DNA of 64,000 bases from positions 1 through 64,000 of the forward strand of contig NZ_JSYP01000018.1 of the NCBI RefSeq assembly GCF_000813005.1. Direction: 5' to 3'. The position numbers were made by a program, and so were the translations under genes. Shown one piece after another: positions 25,558 through 34,410 of this stretch (the first letter of the stretch is position 1; every line of letters starts with the position of its first letter). Below the pieces are notes generated by a model. The model was given only the letters and a program-made list of their open reading frames with translations. It searched no databases and had not been told where the DNA came from. Origin of the DNA: Flavobacterium sp. KMS (GTDB lineage: Bacteria; Bacteroidota; Bacteroidia; Flavobacteriales; Flavobacteriaceae).

Positions 25558-26151
25558 ATGAAACTTAAACGCAGGACTTATATCTTAATTGGAGTATCGA
25601 TATTTCTTTTCTCAGGAATATGGGCTTTTAAAAAATTCAATTTTAATACAGAACATACCATAGGTCAACCTCTGGACAGCTTAAATGGTGTTCGCGTATA
25701 TTACAATGGTGGAGTAAATAATGTTACTGATAGAAATCTTACTACAGACAATTACAATCTTGGCTTAAAATACCAATGTGTAGAATTTGTAAAAAGATAT
25801 TATTACGAACATTTTAATCATAAAATGCCTGATAGTTATGGTCATGCCAAAGACTTTTTTAACGCAAATCTTAAAGATGGCCAAAGAAACGAAAATAGAG
25901 ATTTGGTACAATACACTAATCCGAGTGTGAGCAAACCAAAAGCAGATGATCTTTTAATTTATAGCGGAACCATCTTTAATCGATTTGGACACGTTGCAAT
26001 TGTTTCGAATGTTACTGATAATGAGATTGAAATAATACAGCAAAATCCAGGTCCGTTTAGCAAATCGAGAGAAGTTTTTTCTTTAATTGAAAAAGAAGGC
26101 AAATGGATAATTGACAATGATCGAATTTTGGGTTGGTTAAGAAAAGAATAA
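25558..26151 (+). CDS. Membrane-anchored CHAP domain amidase/peptidase
   Basis: CHAP domains are NlpC/P60-like cysteine hydrolases that cut peptidoglycan peptides or glutathionylspermidine. The 197-residue protein has an N-terminal membrane anchor (about 7-24), then the catalytic cysteine in YQCVEFVKRYYYEHF and the catalytic histidine in RFGHVAIVSNV, with IEIIQQNPG downstream. A periplasmic role in cell-wall turnover is likely from the anchor, but a glutathionylspermidine-amidase-like role is possible because the CVEFVKRYY pattern also fits that group. Its stop codon abuts the stop of the convergent folK-dNK gene. Confidence 0.82.
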   Translation: MKLKRRTYILIGVSIFLFSGIWAFKKFNFNTEHTIGQPLDSLNGVRVYYNGGVNNVTDRNLTTDNYNLGLKYQCVEFVKRYYYEHFNHKMPDSYGHAKDFFNANLKDGQRNENRDLVQYTNPSVSKPKADDLLIYSGTIFNRFGHVAIVSNVTDNEIEIIQQNPGPFSKSREVFSLIEKEGKWIIDNDRILGWLRKE

Positions 26152-27285
26152 CTACCCTATTTTCTTCTTAATTTCTTCCAAAACAAAAAGATAGTCTTCA
26201 TGTCTTTTTACAAAATCACGATCTGAAACATCAATAATCAGTACATTTAAATCTGGTTGTGATTTAATATATTCTAAATATCCATTATTGATTTTATCTA
26301 AATAATCTGCCGAAATATTTTGCTCGTAACTTCTGCCACGTTTTTTTATATTGTGCAGTAACCGCTCTGTATTTTGATATAAATAAACATACAAATCTGG
26401 TTTTGGCATTTCCTTATAGATAATATCAAACAAGTTGCGATACAAGCGATATTCATCTTCTGCAAGTGTAATTTTGGCAAAAATCAATGATTTAAAAATA
26501 TGATAATCGGCTACGATAAAATCTTTAAACAAATCAAACTGAGCTAAATCATCTGATAATTGCTGATAACGATCTGCAAGAAAAGACATTTCGAGCGGAA
26601 AAGCATATCGGTTTTGATCTTTATAGAATTTAGGTAAAAAGGGATTATCTGCAAAACGTTCTAATACTGTTTTGGCATTAAAATCGTCGGCTATTTTATG
26701 AACCAAAGTTGTCTTTCCTGCACCAATATTCCCTTCAAAAGCAATATAATTAAATCGCTGCATCGGAATTTCCTGCAATGGATTTTTCAGATTCTGAACA
26801 ACCGTACAAACACTATCGTCGGGTGTTATTGCAATTAATTCTGGAATTGTTTTTTGAAGAATCGGATGTTTCCAGTTTAAGTTTAAATCCTGAATAGGCA
26901 ACAAAACAAAATTTCGGTTTTGCATCAAAGGATGTGGAATCTGAAGTTTATCAGTATCAATAACTTCATCTTCAAAAATAATCACATCAATATCTATAAG
27001 CCTGGATTGATATCCTTGTTGTTCTGAACGAATACGCCCTAATTGCTTTTCGACTTTTAAAACCTGATTTAATATTTTTTGTGCCGATGTATTTGTATGT
27101 AAAACCAAAGCGCAATTATAGAACGCATCACTCTCAAAACCCCAAGCAGGTGTTTCATATAATCTCGAAACCTGAACAACAGTTCCTATTTCCTGATGTA
27201 TCAAATTAATGCAGTTTTCGATATTTTCTAACCTGTTCCCTTGGTTACTTCCTAGTGATAAAACGACCTGATGCTGTGATTTCAT
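26152..27285 (-). CDS. folK: FolK-deoxynucleoside kinase fusion protein
   Basis: The 377-residue protein joins two enzymes. Residues 1-160 are 6-hydroxymethyl-7,8-dihydropterin pyrophosphokinase (folate synthesis), with LSLGSNQGNRLENI, RLYETPAWGF and RLIDIDVIIFEDEVID. Residues 168-377 are a deoxynucleoside kinase of the dNK/dGK type, with Walker A GNIGAGKT at 175-182, ERFADNPFLPKFY, ADRYQQLSDDL and the lid-like KKRGRSYEQ. Both active sites look intact. I use the ATG at 27285; another at 27297 adds four residues. The fusion is known from Bacteroidota. It joins two nucleotide-related pathways in one polypeptide without an obvious metabolic channel. Confidence 0.9.
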   Translation of the reverse strand: MKSQHQVVLSLGSNQGNRLENIENCINLIHQEIGTVVQVSRLYETPAWGFESDAFYNCALVLHTNTSAQKILNQVLKVEKQLGRIRSEQQGYQSRLIDIDVIIFEDEVIDTDKLQIPHPLMQNRNFVLLPIQDLNLNWKHPILQKTIPELIAITPDDSVCTVVQNLKNPLQEIPMQRFNYIAFEGNIGAGKTTLVHKIADDFNAKTVLERFADNPFLPKFYKDQNRYAFPLEMSFLADRYQQLSDDLAQFDLFKDFIVADYHIFKSLIFAKITLAEDEYRLYRNLFDIIYKEMPKPDLYVYLYQNTERLLHNIKKRGRSYEQNISADYLDKINNGYLEYIKSQPDLNVLIIDVSDRDFVKRHEDYLFVLEEIKKKIG

Positions 27286-27326
27286 AATTAGATGCAAATT
27301 AACTAAAAGTATTTTAGAAATAGCAA

Positions 27327-27334
27327 TATATTTG
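27327..27334 (+). promoter_or_regulatory. -7 box upstream of sppA
   Basis: TATATTTG fits TAnnTTTG. It lies 88 bases before the sppA ATG, which implies a leader of about 80 bases. Confidence 0.5.
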
Positions 27335-27421
27335 TGTAACGACTTATAACAAAATAAAAAAATATAAAGTCGCGATTTGTAACATTTTAGCTTTTTTGCT
27401 ACTTATTAAAAAAATGTAATT

Positions 27422-29185
27422 ATGAAATTTTTAGGAAATGTACTAGCTACCGTAATCGGTATTTTTGTTTTTTTCATGCTATCCTTTTTCGGAATAATGT
27501 TATTAGCCGCAGTTTTTGGTGGCGACAGTAATGCTGTTACAATAAAAAGTGACTCTGTAATTGAGCTCGATTTAAGAAAAATACAAAATGATTATGCAGG
27601 GAAATATAAAGACCCTTGGGTTACTATTTTTTCAGAGCAAAAAAGCATTGGCTTAACAGATATTATTAATGCTATAGAAGTTGCAAAAACAGATGAAAAC
27701 ATAAAAGGAATCTCTATCCTTAATGATGTATCTTCTTTAGGAATGGCACAAAGTAAAGAATTACGTAATGCTCTTGAAAGTTTTAAAAAATCAGGAAAAT
27801 TTGTAATGGCTTATTCTAATGCTTATTCGCAAAAAGAATATTATTTAAACTCGGTTGCGAATACTATTTATTTAAATCCTGTTGGAGATTTAGATTTTAA
27901 AGGACTATCATCAGAAATTATGTTCTTTAAAGATTTTCAGGATAAATCAGGTATCCATATGGAAGTAATTCGTCATGGAAAATATAAAAGTGCTGTTGAA
28001 CCATTTCTTGAAAATAAAATGAGTGATGCCAACAGAGAACAAACTGGCGCTTTATTAAACTCAATATGGAGTTCTGTAGTTGCTGATATTTCTAAAAGCC
28101 GAAACATTCCAGTTACGCGATTAAATGAAATCGCAAATGGTCTTTTGGCCAGAACTCCAGAAATGGCAAAAGCAGAACGTCTTATAGATGTTATCGCTTA
28201 CGAAGATGTGTATCATAATGCCATCAAAAAAGCATTAAAAGTAACTGGTGATGATGATTATAATAAAATCTCTATTTCTGATTATACTCAAAATATTATT
28301 ACTACTGCAATGAGTTCAGATACTTCTGGCGACCAAATAGCGATTATTTATGCACAAGGAGAAATACAAAGTGGCGAAGGTGATGTTACCGTTATTGGCG
28401 AAGGATCTATGCGTCGTTCTTTGCAAGAAGCTCGCAAAAATGAAGATGTGAAAGCAATTGTATTAAGAATCGACAGTCCGGGAGGAAGTGCCTTAACTTC
28501 TGATTTGATTTGGAGAGAAATAGAATTAACCAAAAAAGTAAAACCTGTAGTTGTTTCTATGGGTAATTATGCTGCATCAGGAGGATATTATATTGCATGT
28601 AACGCTAATAAAATATTTGCCGAAAGCAATACAATAACAGGTTCTATCGGAGTTTTTGGTGTGTTACCAAACTTTACTCCTCTAGCAACTAAACTAGGAA
28701 TTAATACTGAACAAGTAAAAACTCACGAAAACTCAGCCAGATATAGTCCGTTTGTACCTATGGATGAAAACTTTAAAGCCGTAACACTAGAAAGCGTTGA
28801 ACATATTTACAAAACATTTGTATCTCATGTTGCCGAAGGAAGAAAAATGACTTTTGAGCAAGTAGATGCTATTGCACAAGGAAGAGTTTGGTCTGGTTCT
28901 GAGGCTGTAAAAATTGGTCTTGTAGATAAAATTGGTGGTTTAAATGATGCTATCGCCGAAGCTGCGAGTCTGGCTAAAATAAAAAGTTTCAGTACACAAA
29001 ACTATCCAGAATACGATAAGAAATTTAATGATATGTTGCAAAATTTACCTTTTGCAAAATCTAAAGAAGCTTTCCTTAAAGAAGAAATAGGCGAAGACAA
29101 TTATGTTATTATTGAACAAATAAAAAGGTTACAAAACAAGAAAGGCGTTCAAGCCATGATTCCGTTTCAAATTACCATTCAATAA
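27422..29185 (+). CDS. sppA: Signal peptide peptidase SppA, 67K type
   Basis: SppA degrades signal peptides left in the membrane after secretion. The 587-residue protein is the long form with duplicated domains and one N-terminal membrane anchor (about 8-31). The catalytic lysine is K189 in RHGKYKSAVEPF, in the N-terminal half. The serine nucleophile is S386 in NYAASGGYYIA, in the C-terminal half. IDSPGGSALTSDLIWREI and TITGSIGVFG complete the site. This Ser/Lys arrangement matches the E. coli enzyme. It has its own promoter and terminator. Confidence 0.95.
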   Translation: MKFLGNVLATVIGIFVFFMLSFFGIMLLAAVFGGDSNAVTIKSDSVIELDLRKIQNDYAGKYKDPWVTIFSEQKSIGLTDIINAIEVAKTDENIKGISILNDVSSLGMAQSKELRNALESFKKSGKFVMAYSNAYSQKEYYLNSVANTIYLNPVGDLDFKGLSSEIMFFKDFQDKSGIHMEVIRHGKYKSAVEPFLENKMSDANREQTGALLNSIWSSVVADISKSRNIPVTRLNEIANGLLARTPEMAKAERLIDVIAYEDVYHNAIKKALKVTGDDDYNKISISDYTQNIITTAMSSDTSGDQIAIIYAQGEIQSGEGDVTVIGEGSMRRSLQEARKNEDVKAIVLRIDSPGGSALTSDLIWREIELTKKVKPVVVSMGNYAASGGYYIACNANKIFAESNTITGSIGVFGVLPNFTPLATKLGINTEQVKTHENSARYSPFVPMDENFKAVTLESVEHIYKTFVSHVAEGRKMTFEQVDAIAQGRVWSGSEAVKIGLVDKIGGLNDAIAEAASLAKIKSFSTQNYPEYDKKFNDMLQNLPFAKSKEAFLKEEIGEDNYVIIEQIKRLQNKKGVQAMIPFQITIQ

Positions 29186-29209
29186 TTACAACTTCATTAT
29201 AATTACAAT

Positions 29210-29240
29210 CCGTTTGAGTCTAACTTAAACGGTTTTTTTA
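29210..29240 (+). terminator. Terminator after sppA
   Basis: CCGTTTGAGT (29210-29219) pairs with ACTTAAACGG (29223-29232) with one wobble and is followed by a T run. Confidence 0.82.
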
Positions 29241-29267
29241 TTTTACATAAACCGCTTAAAGTTAACT

Positions 29268-29452
29268 CAGGTTTAATTTACTGGTAACACATCTAAGTAT
29301 ATGTTGTAGCTACTTTAGCAAAATATTAGAAGTATACTTATACAAGTATTTAAGACACTTTACGCAGGTAAAGTTCTTAACGAATATAACCTGTTTATTT
29401 TTTTGAATAGCTTACTCATAGTCGCCCCTCGATATGCAGTAGGCTATTTTTT
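29268..29452 (+). ncRNA. Candidate structured small RNA
   Basis: The 364-base gap between the sppA terminator and the AsmA gene has no credible open frame but is rich in secondary structure. A 13-bp stem with one bulged C (29350-29363 with 29368-29380) closes on GCAG. CAGGTT at 29268 can pair with AACCTG at 29388-29393, which would enclose this hairpin, and it is followed by TTTATTTTTTT. A second hairpin (AATAGCTTAC at 29406 with GTAGGCTATT near 29438) ends in eight T. Small hairpins such as GCTACTTTAGC lie inside. This looks like a 130-185 nt RNA with its own end signals. I saw no exact TAnnTTTG box in front, so the 5' end is uncertain. Confidence 0.4.
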
Positions 29453-29542
29453 TTGCAGTTAAAAAACAGATAAATCCCACAAATAATTATGCGGAAAATC
29501 CATTTTATGAAAAAATTACAAAGAGGATTACGCATAAAAGTC

Positions 29543-29550
29543 TATTTTTG
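29543..29550 (+). promoter_or_regulatory. -7 box of the AsmA-like gene
   Basis: TATTTTTG fits TAnnTTTG and sits 55 bases before the ATG at 29605. Confidence 0.5.
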
Positions 29551-29604
29551 CAAGAAGCAGGCATAAAATTTGCTTGCAATAATTGAATCCAAATAACTCA
29601 GTAT

Positions 29605-32244
29605 ATGAATGTAAAGAAAATTCTAAAAATCGCAGGAATAGTAATTGTTTTACTGATTGCAACACTATTTGCCATTCCGTATTTTTTTAAAGATCAGATA
29701 AAAGCCAAAATATCCGAAGCTATCAATGAGAGTGTTGACGCTAAGGTTAGTTTTGTTGATGCCGATTTGAGTTTATTTAAAAACTTCCCGAATGCTAACG
29801 TATCTATCGAAAAATTAGTGATTATAAATAAAGCTCCTTTTGAGGGAGATACACTTATTTCTTTAGGTGAGTTGAATTTAAAAATGAGCATCAAAGAACT
29901 TTTCAAAGGAAAAGACGAACCTTTGAGCATTCAAGGAATTGATACCAAAAACGGATTAGTGAATATTATATTCGACAAAAATGGTGTTGGAAATTTTGAC
30001 ATTGCTATAAAAGACAACTCTAAAAAGGAAGACAAAACAGATAGCAAGCCTCTTTCTTTAAAAATAAAAGGCTATAAAATCGAAAATTTCACTTTTAGAT
30101 ATTTTGATCAGGGTTCTAAAATTAAAATGGTTATCGATAGTTTAAACCACGAAGGAAAAGGAGATTTCACAGCTTCGCAATTGGACTTAACTACAAAATC
30201 GACTGCAAAAGTATCTTTGGATATGGACAAGATAAATTACATGAAAAATGTATCATTAACTCTTGATGCGGTTTTAGGTATCGATTTAGAAAAAAGTAAA
30301 TATACCTTTAAAGAGAACAAAGCTTTAATTAATCAATTACCATTAGAATTTGATGGTTTTATCCAAATGGTTAAAGAAGGTCAACAATATGATTTGAAGT
30401 TTAAAACTCCAACCTCATCGTTTACAAACTTCTTAGGTTTAATCCCTTCTGCGTATGCATCTGGATTAGATGGTGTAAAAACTACAGGAGATTTTACTGT
30501 TGCAGGATTTGCTAAAGGATTATTATCTGACACTACGGTTCCTAAATTTAATGTTGCAATTGCATCCAACAATGCTTCGTTTAAATATCCGAACTTACCA
30601 AAATCAGTTCAAAACATTGTAATCGATACTAAGATTATAAACGAAACGGGGATTTTAAATGATACTTATGTAAATTTAGATAAACTTTCGTTCAAGATTG
30701 ATCAGGATGTTTTTAACGCTAAAGCAAATATCAAAAACATTACTGTAAATCCTATTGTAGATGCGGCATTAAAAGGAACTATTAACTTAGCCAACCTTTC
30801 TAAAGCGTATCCTATAAAAATGGATAAACCATTGGCTGGAATTTTAAAAGCTGATGTTACTACTAATTTTGATATGGCTTCGGTTGAAAAAAGTCAATAC
30901 CAAAACATAAAAAATGCGGGTACAATGAGCTTATCTGGTTTTAAATATACAGATGAGAACAACAAATCGATGAATATTAGTACTGCATTGGTTCAGTTTA
31001 ATCCTAGTACGATTAACTTAAAACAATTTGATGCTACAACTGGAAAAAGTGATATTAGCATTAATGGTGTTCTTGAAAACTTCTACGGTTTTATGTTTAA
31101 GAAACAAGAGTTAAGAGGAAACTTCAACATGAGTTCAAACCAATTGGTTGTTGATGATTTTATGACTACAGGAGAACCTGCTCCAGCTAAAACAGAAACT
31201 GATACTAAAGCTAAGGCAAAACCAGCTGAAGCAATGAAAATCCCAGCTTTCTTAAATTGTACATTATCTGCTAAAGCAAATACTGTTGTGTATGATAATT
31301 TGAAACTAAAAGATGTATCTGGAAAGATAATTGTAAAGGATGAAAAAGCAACTTTGGAGAACTTTAAAACATCTATTTTCGGGGGTACAATTGGGGTAAA
31401 CGGAACTGTTTCTACAAAAGCGAAAGTTCCTACTTTTGATATGAATTTAGGTTTCAATCAGGTTGATATTGCACAGACTTTTACGCAACTAGATATGATG
31501 AAAAAAATTGCTCCTATAGCAGGAATCATCAATGGTAAATTAAATTCGACTATTAAACTTAACGGAAATCTAGATGCGAAGGAATTAACTCCCGACTTAA
31601 ATTCGATTTCAGGAGATTTATTAGGACAATTACTTTCAACTACTATAAACTCTAAAAATTCAACTGTATTAAATGCTTTAACTTCAAATATTAAATTCAT
31701 TGATATGAATAAAGTGAATTTGAATGATATTAAAGCAGCCCTAACTTTTGACAATGGAAAAGTAAATGTAAAACCATTTGACATTAAATATCAAGATATT
31801 AAAATCACTGTTGGCGGAACTCATGGTTTTGACCAAACGATGAACTATAATATCAAATTAGATGTTCCTGCAAAATATCTTGGATCTGAGGCAAATGCTT
31901 TTATTGCTAAAATGTCTCCTGCCGATGCTGCTAAATTGCAAAACATTCCGATTAACGCATTATTGACTGGGAATTTTTCTAACCCGAAAGTTTCTACTGA
32001 TATGAAAAGTGCCGTTACGAGTTTAACCACTCAATTGGTAAATCAGCAAAAAGAAAAACTTACAAAACAGGGAACAAGTGCTTTAACTGATTTGATTAAT
32101 AAAAACACCAAATCAAAAGATACAACAAAAGCGGGTGCAGCAAATAAAGAAAAAACCACTCAAGAAGTAACTAATAAAGCGAGTGATTTATTAAACGGTT
32201 TGTTTAAGAAAAAGAAAAAAGAAGAGCCAGCAACGACTCCATAA
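29605..32244 (+). CDS. AsmA family envelope protein
   Basis: AsmA-like proteins are long, anchored in the inner membrane by one N-terminal helix, and form a hydrophobic groove thought to carry phospholipids to the outer membrane. The 879-residue protein has the anchor at about 8-26, then the AsmA N-terminal pattern KAKISEAINESVDAKVSFVD with LFKNFPNANVSIEKL, a long repetitive beta-rich body, and a C-terminal AsmA_2-like region (about 570-800) with ISGDLLGQL. The tail is a Lys/Thr-rich low-complexity stretch ending KKKKKEEPATTP. There is also an Ala/Lys-rich linker around 525-545. Confidence 0.85.
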   Translation: MNVKKILKIAGIVIVLLIATLFAIPYFFKDQIKAKISEAINESVDAKVSFVDADLSLFKNFPNANVSIEKLVIINKAPFEGDTLISLGELNLKMSIKELFKGKDEPLSIQGIDTKNGLVNIIFDKNGVGNFDIAIKDNSKKEDKTDSKPLSLKIKGYKIENFTFRYFDQGSKIKMVIDSLNHEGKGDFTASQLDLTTKSTAKVSLDMDKINYMKNVSLTLDAVLGIDLEKSKYTFKENKALINQLPLEFDGFIQMVKEGQQYDLKFKTPTSSFTNFLGLIPSAYASGLDGVKTTGDFTVAGFAKGLLSDTTVPKFNVAIASNNASFKYPNLPKSVQNIVIDTKIINETGILNDTYVNLDKLSFKIDQDVFNAKANIKNITVNPIVDAALKGTINLANLSKAYPIKMDKPLAGILKADVTTNFDMASVEKSQYQNIKNAGTMSLSGFKYTDENNKSMNISTALVQFNPSTINLKQFDATTGKSDISINGVLENFYGFMFKKQELRGNFNMSSNQLVVDDFMTTGEPAPAKTETDTKAKAKPAEAMKIPAFLNCTLSAKANTVVYDNLKLKDVSGKIIVKDEKATLENFKTSIFGGTIGVNGTVSTKAKVPTFDMNLGFNQVDIAQTFTQLDMMKKIAPIAGIINGKLNSTIKLNGNLDAKELTPDLNSISGDLLGQLLSTTINSKNSTVLNALTSNIKFIDMNKVNLNDIKAALTFDNGKVNVKPFDIKYQDIKITVGGTHGFDQTMNYNIKLDVPAKYLGSEANAFIAKMSPADAAKLQNIPINALLTGNFSNPKVSTDMKSAVTSLTTQLVNQQKEKLTKQGTSALTDLINKNTKSKDTTKAGAANKEKTTQEVTNKASDLLNGLFKKKKKEEPATTP

Positions 32245-32263
32245 AATTTCATTATTACATTAA

Positions 32264-32307
32264 AAAAGAGCCTAAGAATATTAATTCTTAGGCTCTTTTA
32301 TTTTTTT
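32264..32307 (+). terminator. Terminator after the AsmA-like gene
   Basis: A perfect 16-bp stem (arm AAAAGAGCCTAAGAAT, 32264-32279 with 32284-32299) with a four-base loop is followed by a T-rich tract. Confidence 0.92.
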
Positions 32308-32337
32308 GAAATTTTCAGAAGATATGATAGATAATTG

Positions 32338-32460
32338 CTACAGCGGAGCGATATTTTGATTTTCCTTTAGATTGCTATATATGTCACCCCGATGGGGTTT
32401 CTTTTGATTACAATTAAAATTACTATAAATATAACGTCCCGCTGGGACTTTCTTCATCAA
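32338..32460. repeat. Intergenic palindromic repeats
   Basis: Three short GC-rich units lie in AT-rich DNA between convergent genes: CTACAGCGGAGCG, the hairpin ACCCCGATGGGGT and the hairpin GTCCCGCTGGGAC, the last two each followed by TTTC. Similar units recur between genes of Flavobacterium genomes. Together with the flanking terminators, they account for the whole 300-base gap. Confidence 0.6.
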
Positions 32461-32491
32461 TGATTTAAAAAAAATAGGCATTATCTCAATA

Positions 32492-32537
32492 AACAAAGAG
32501 ACTATCTGAAAATTATTTTTCGGACAGCCTCTTTGTT
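32492..32537 (-). terminator. Terminator after the trehalase gene
   Basis: AACAAAGAG (32492-32500) pairs with CTCTTTGTT (32529-32537), with an inner imperfect stem. It lies eight bases after the minus-strand trehalase stop. Confidence 0.75.
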
Positions 32538-32544
32538 ATTTGTT

Positions 32545-34410
32545 CTAAAACAATGTATCTGGATCTGTTAGTTTATCTAACTCCCCTTTTAATTCTGTTT
32601 TTAAAATACTTAATCCAAGCTGATATGAAGCATTCATCCAACCGAAACCTTCTTCGGTAATATAATCGAATGCTGTACCTACATTTCCATATTCGGCAAA
32701 TATTTTAAGGGAACTGGTTTCTAAATTAAATTTCTCAGGAATAGTTCCGTTATAATCTACCGCATTGCGAGTAATAAGCCATAACCATCTATAAACCATT
32801 TCCTGAGCTTCATCTATATAATTATAGTTCAGTAATCCTTCCCATAAAAACATTTGATGTGGCGCCCACCCAAAAGGATAATCCCATTGTCTTTGTGGAG
32901 AGTTTACATCAAGATCATCAATTGCTTCTTTGGTACTTCCTGCGATTCCTCCTTTTAATTTAAATTTAGGCAACACCTTTTTTACTAAAACTTCCGCTTG
33001 CTCTTTGCTGCATAATTTTGCCCAAAGCGGATAAAATGTTGCTGCTGCATCAAATGGATGTGGTTCATTCTTTATAAAATTATAATCGTAATAAATCCCT
33101 GCATTCTTATCCCAAAGCAATTCATTAATTTTCTCTTTTCTTAAAGCTGCTTTTTCTTTCCAATATTCACTAGAATATGTTGTGTGTTTCTCATCTGTAA
33201 ATTGATTATCAAACTCTGTTTCAATCAATAAAGCAATATCCGTTTCATATTTATAAAGCAAACTATTTAGATCTATCGTGTTTAAATCGGCACAAACATT
33301 TACAAATCGATTGGTTGTATCATGACCACTTTCTCGCATGCTGCGATCGTGAACAAAATAAGCATCCAGACTCGTATCGGTAATTTCTCTATCAAGATAT
33401 TTCTTTTCAAATTCTCTTAATGGCAAATTATATAACAATGCGTATTTTTCCAGAACATCATCAAAATGTCCTACCTCAACTTCAAACGGAAGTCCAATTC
33501 CTTCTGCTTTATATCGGTTTAGTCCATTTGGCGTAAGCCTCTTCCCCTCTTGCATCCAAACGGTTTGATATTCTTTTATTGCAGTATGAAGATGTCTTGC
33601 AATCCAGTCTTTTTCTGGCTTAGAATTTTCTGTAATCGCAACAATTAAAGAAGTGTATAATGGAGGTTGTGTTCTCGTTAAATAATAACTTCTATTGGCA
33701 TTAAGAATCTTACCATAATGGTCTATTTGATATTTAAAATTCTCGGCAATTCCTACCGCAAGTTCTGGTTTATTGTCTAGCAAAAGTCCAATAGCTATAA
33801 AATAACTATCCCAACCATACATTTCGTTAAACCTGCCTCCCGGAACTACAAATGGAATACCTTTTATCTCCTTATTATCTTGTTGCAATGCCAAAGCCAA
33901 AATCCCAGGTTTTTTATTTAAAGTCAAAACATATTCTGATGAAATATCTTCGGCTAGCTGAACCACTTTTAACTTCGGAATGGATGCTTCTAAATTTTTA
34001 AAATACTCAAAAGCGACAGCATCTGTTGCGGGAACATATAAATAAGAAATTACATTTTCTATCTTTTCATCTTCTACAATTTTTGCAACACCTTTTGCAT
34101 CGATAGTTCTGGTTAATCCGTTCCAATATAAATCCTTTATTTTTCTGGAAATACGGCCTACAGGATTCTCTATTATTTCGGCACTATCTATTTCTGCGAA
34201 TTCTGAATTGCTTTTTTTAGCCAATGCCAATTCCTGTAATAAATTAGACAGATAATAAGTTCCTTCAACATTTAGAGAATTTCCATTTTCGTCTTCCAAT
34301 AAAAAACTCTTTGGTCCATTATCGTCAATCGTAATTTTTTTATCACCATCCGTGTCTTCTTGTGCTAATAATCTCTGAAGCGTCTGATTTATGTTTAGTT
34401 TAAATTTCAT
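32545..34410 (-). CDS. Cytoplasmic trehalase (glycoside hydrolase family 37)
   Basis: The enzyme hydrolyses trehalose to two glucose molecules. The 621-residue protein has both family signatures, PGGRFNEMYGWDSYF in the middle and QWDYPFGWAPHQ near the C-terminus, plus a glycine-rich region near the end (EEGFGWMNASYQLGL). There is no signal peptide, so it acts inside the cell. An EF-hand-like loop is at residues 19-30 (DTDGDKKITIDD), where calcium would normally be scarce. The upstream MFS gene overlaps it by 11 bases, and with the TonB receptor upstream it forms an uptake and degradation unit. A strict trehalose specificity is inferred from the signatures. Confidence 0.92.
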   Translation of the reverse strand: MKFKLNINQTLQRLLAQEDTDGDKKITIDDNGPKSFLLEDENGNSLNVEGTYYLSNLLQELALAKKSNSEFAEIDSAEIIENPVGRISRKIKDLYWNGLTRTIDAKGVAKIVEDEKIENVISYLYVPATDAVAFEYFKNLEASIPKLKVVQLAEDISSEYVLTLNKKPGILALALQQDNKEIKGIPFVVPGGRFNEMYGWDSYFIAIGLLLDNKPELAVGIAENFKYQIDHYGKILNANRSYYLTRTQPPLYTSLIVAITENSKPEKDWIARHLHTAIKEYQTVWMQEGKRLTPNGLNRYKAEGIGLPFEVEVGHFDDVLEKYALLYNLPLREFEKKYLDREITDTSLDAYFVHDRSMRESGHDTTNRFVNVCADLNTIDLNSLLYKYETDIALLIETEFDNQFTDEKHTTYSSEYWKEKAALRKEKINELLWDKNAGIYYDYNFIKNEPHPFDAAATFYPLWAKLCSKEQAEVLVKKVLPKFKLKGGIAGSTKEAIDDLDVNSPQRQWDYPFGWAPHQMFLWEGLLNYNYIDEAQEMVYRWLWLITRNAVDYNGTIPEKFNLETSSLKIFAEYGNVGTAFDYITEEGFGWMNASYQLGLSILKTELKGELDKLTDPDTLF

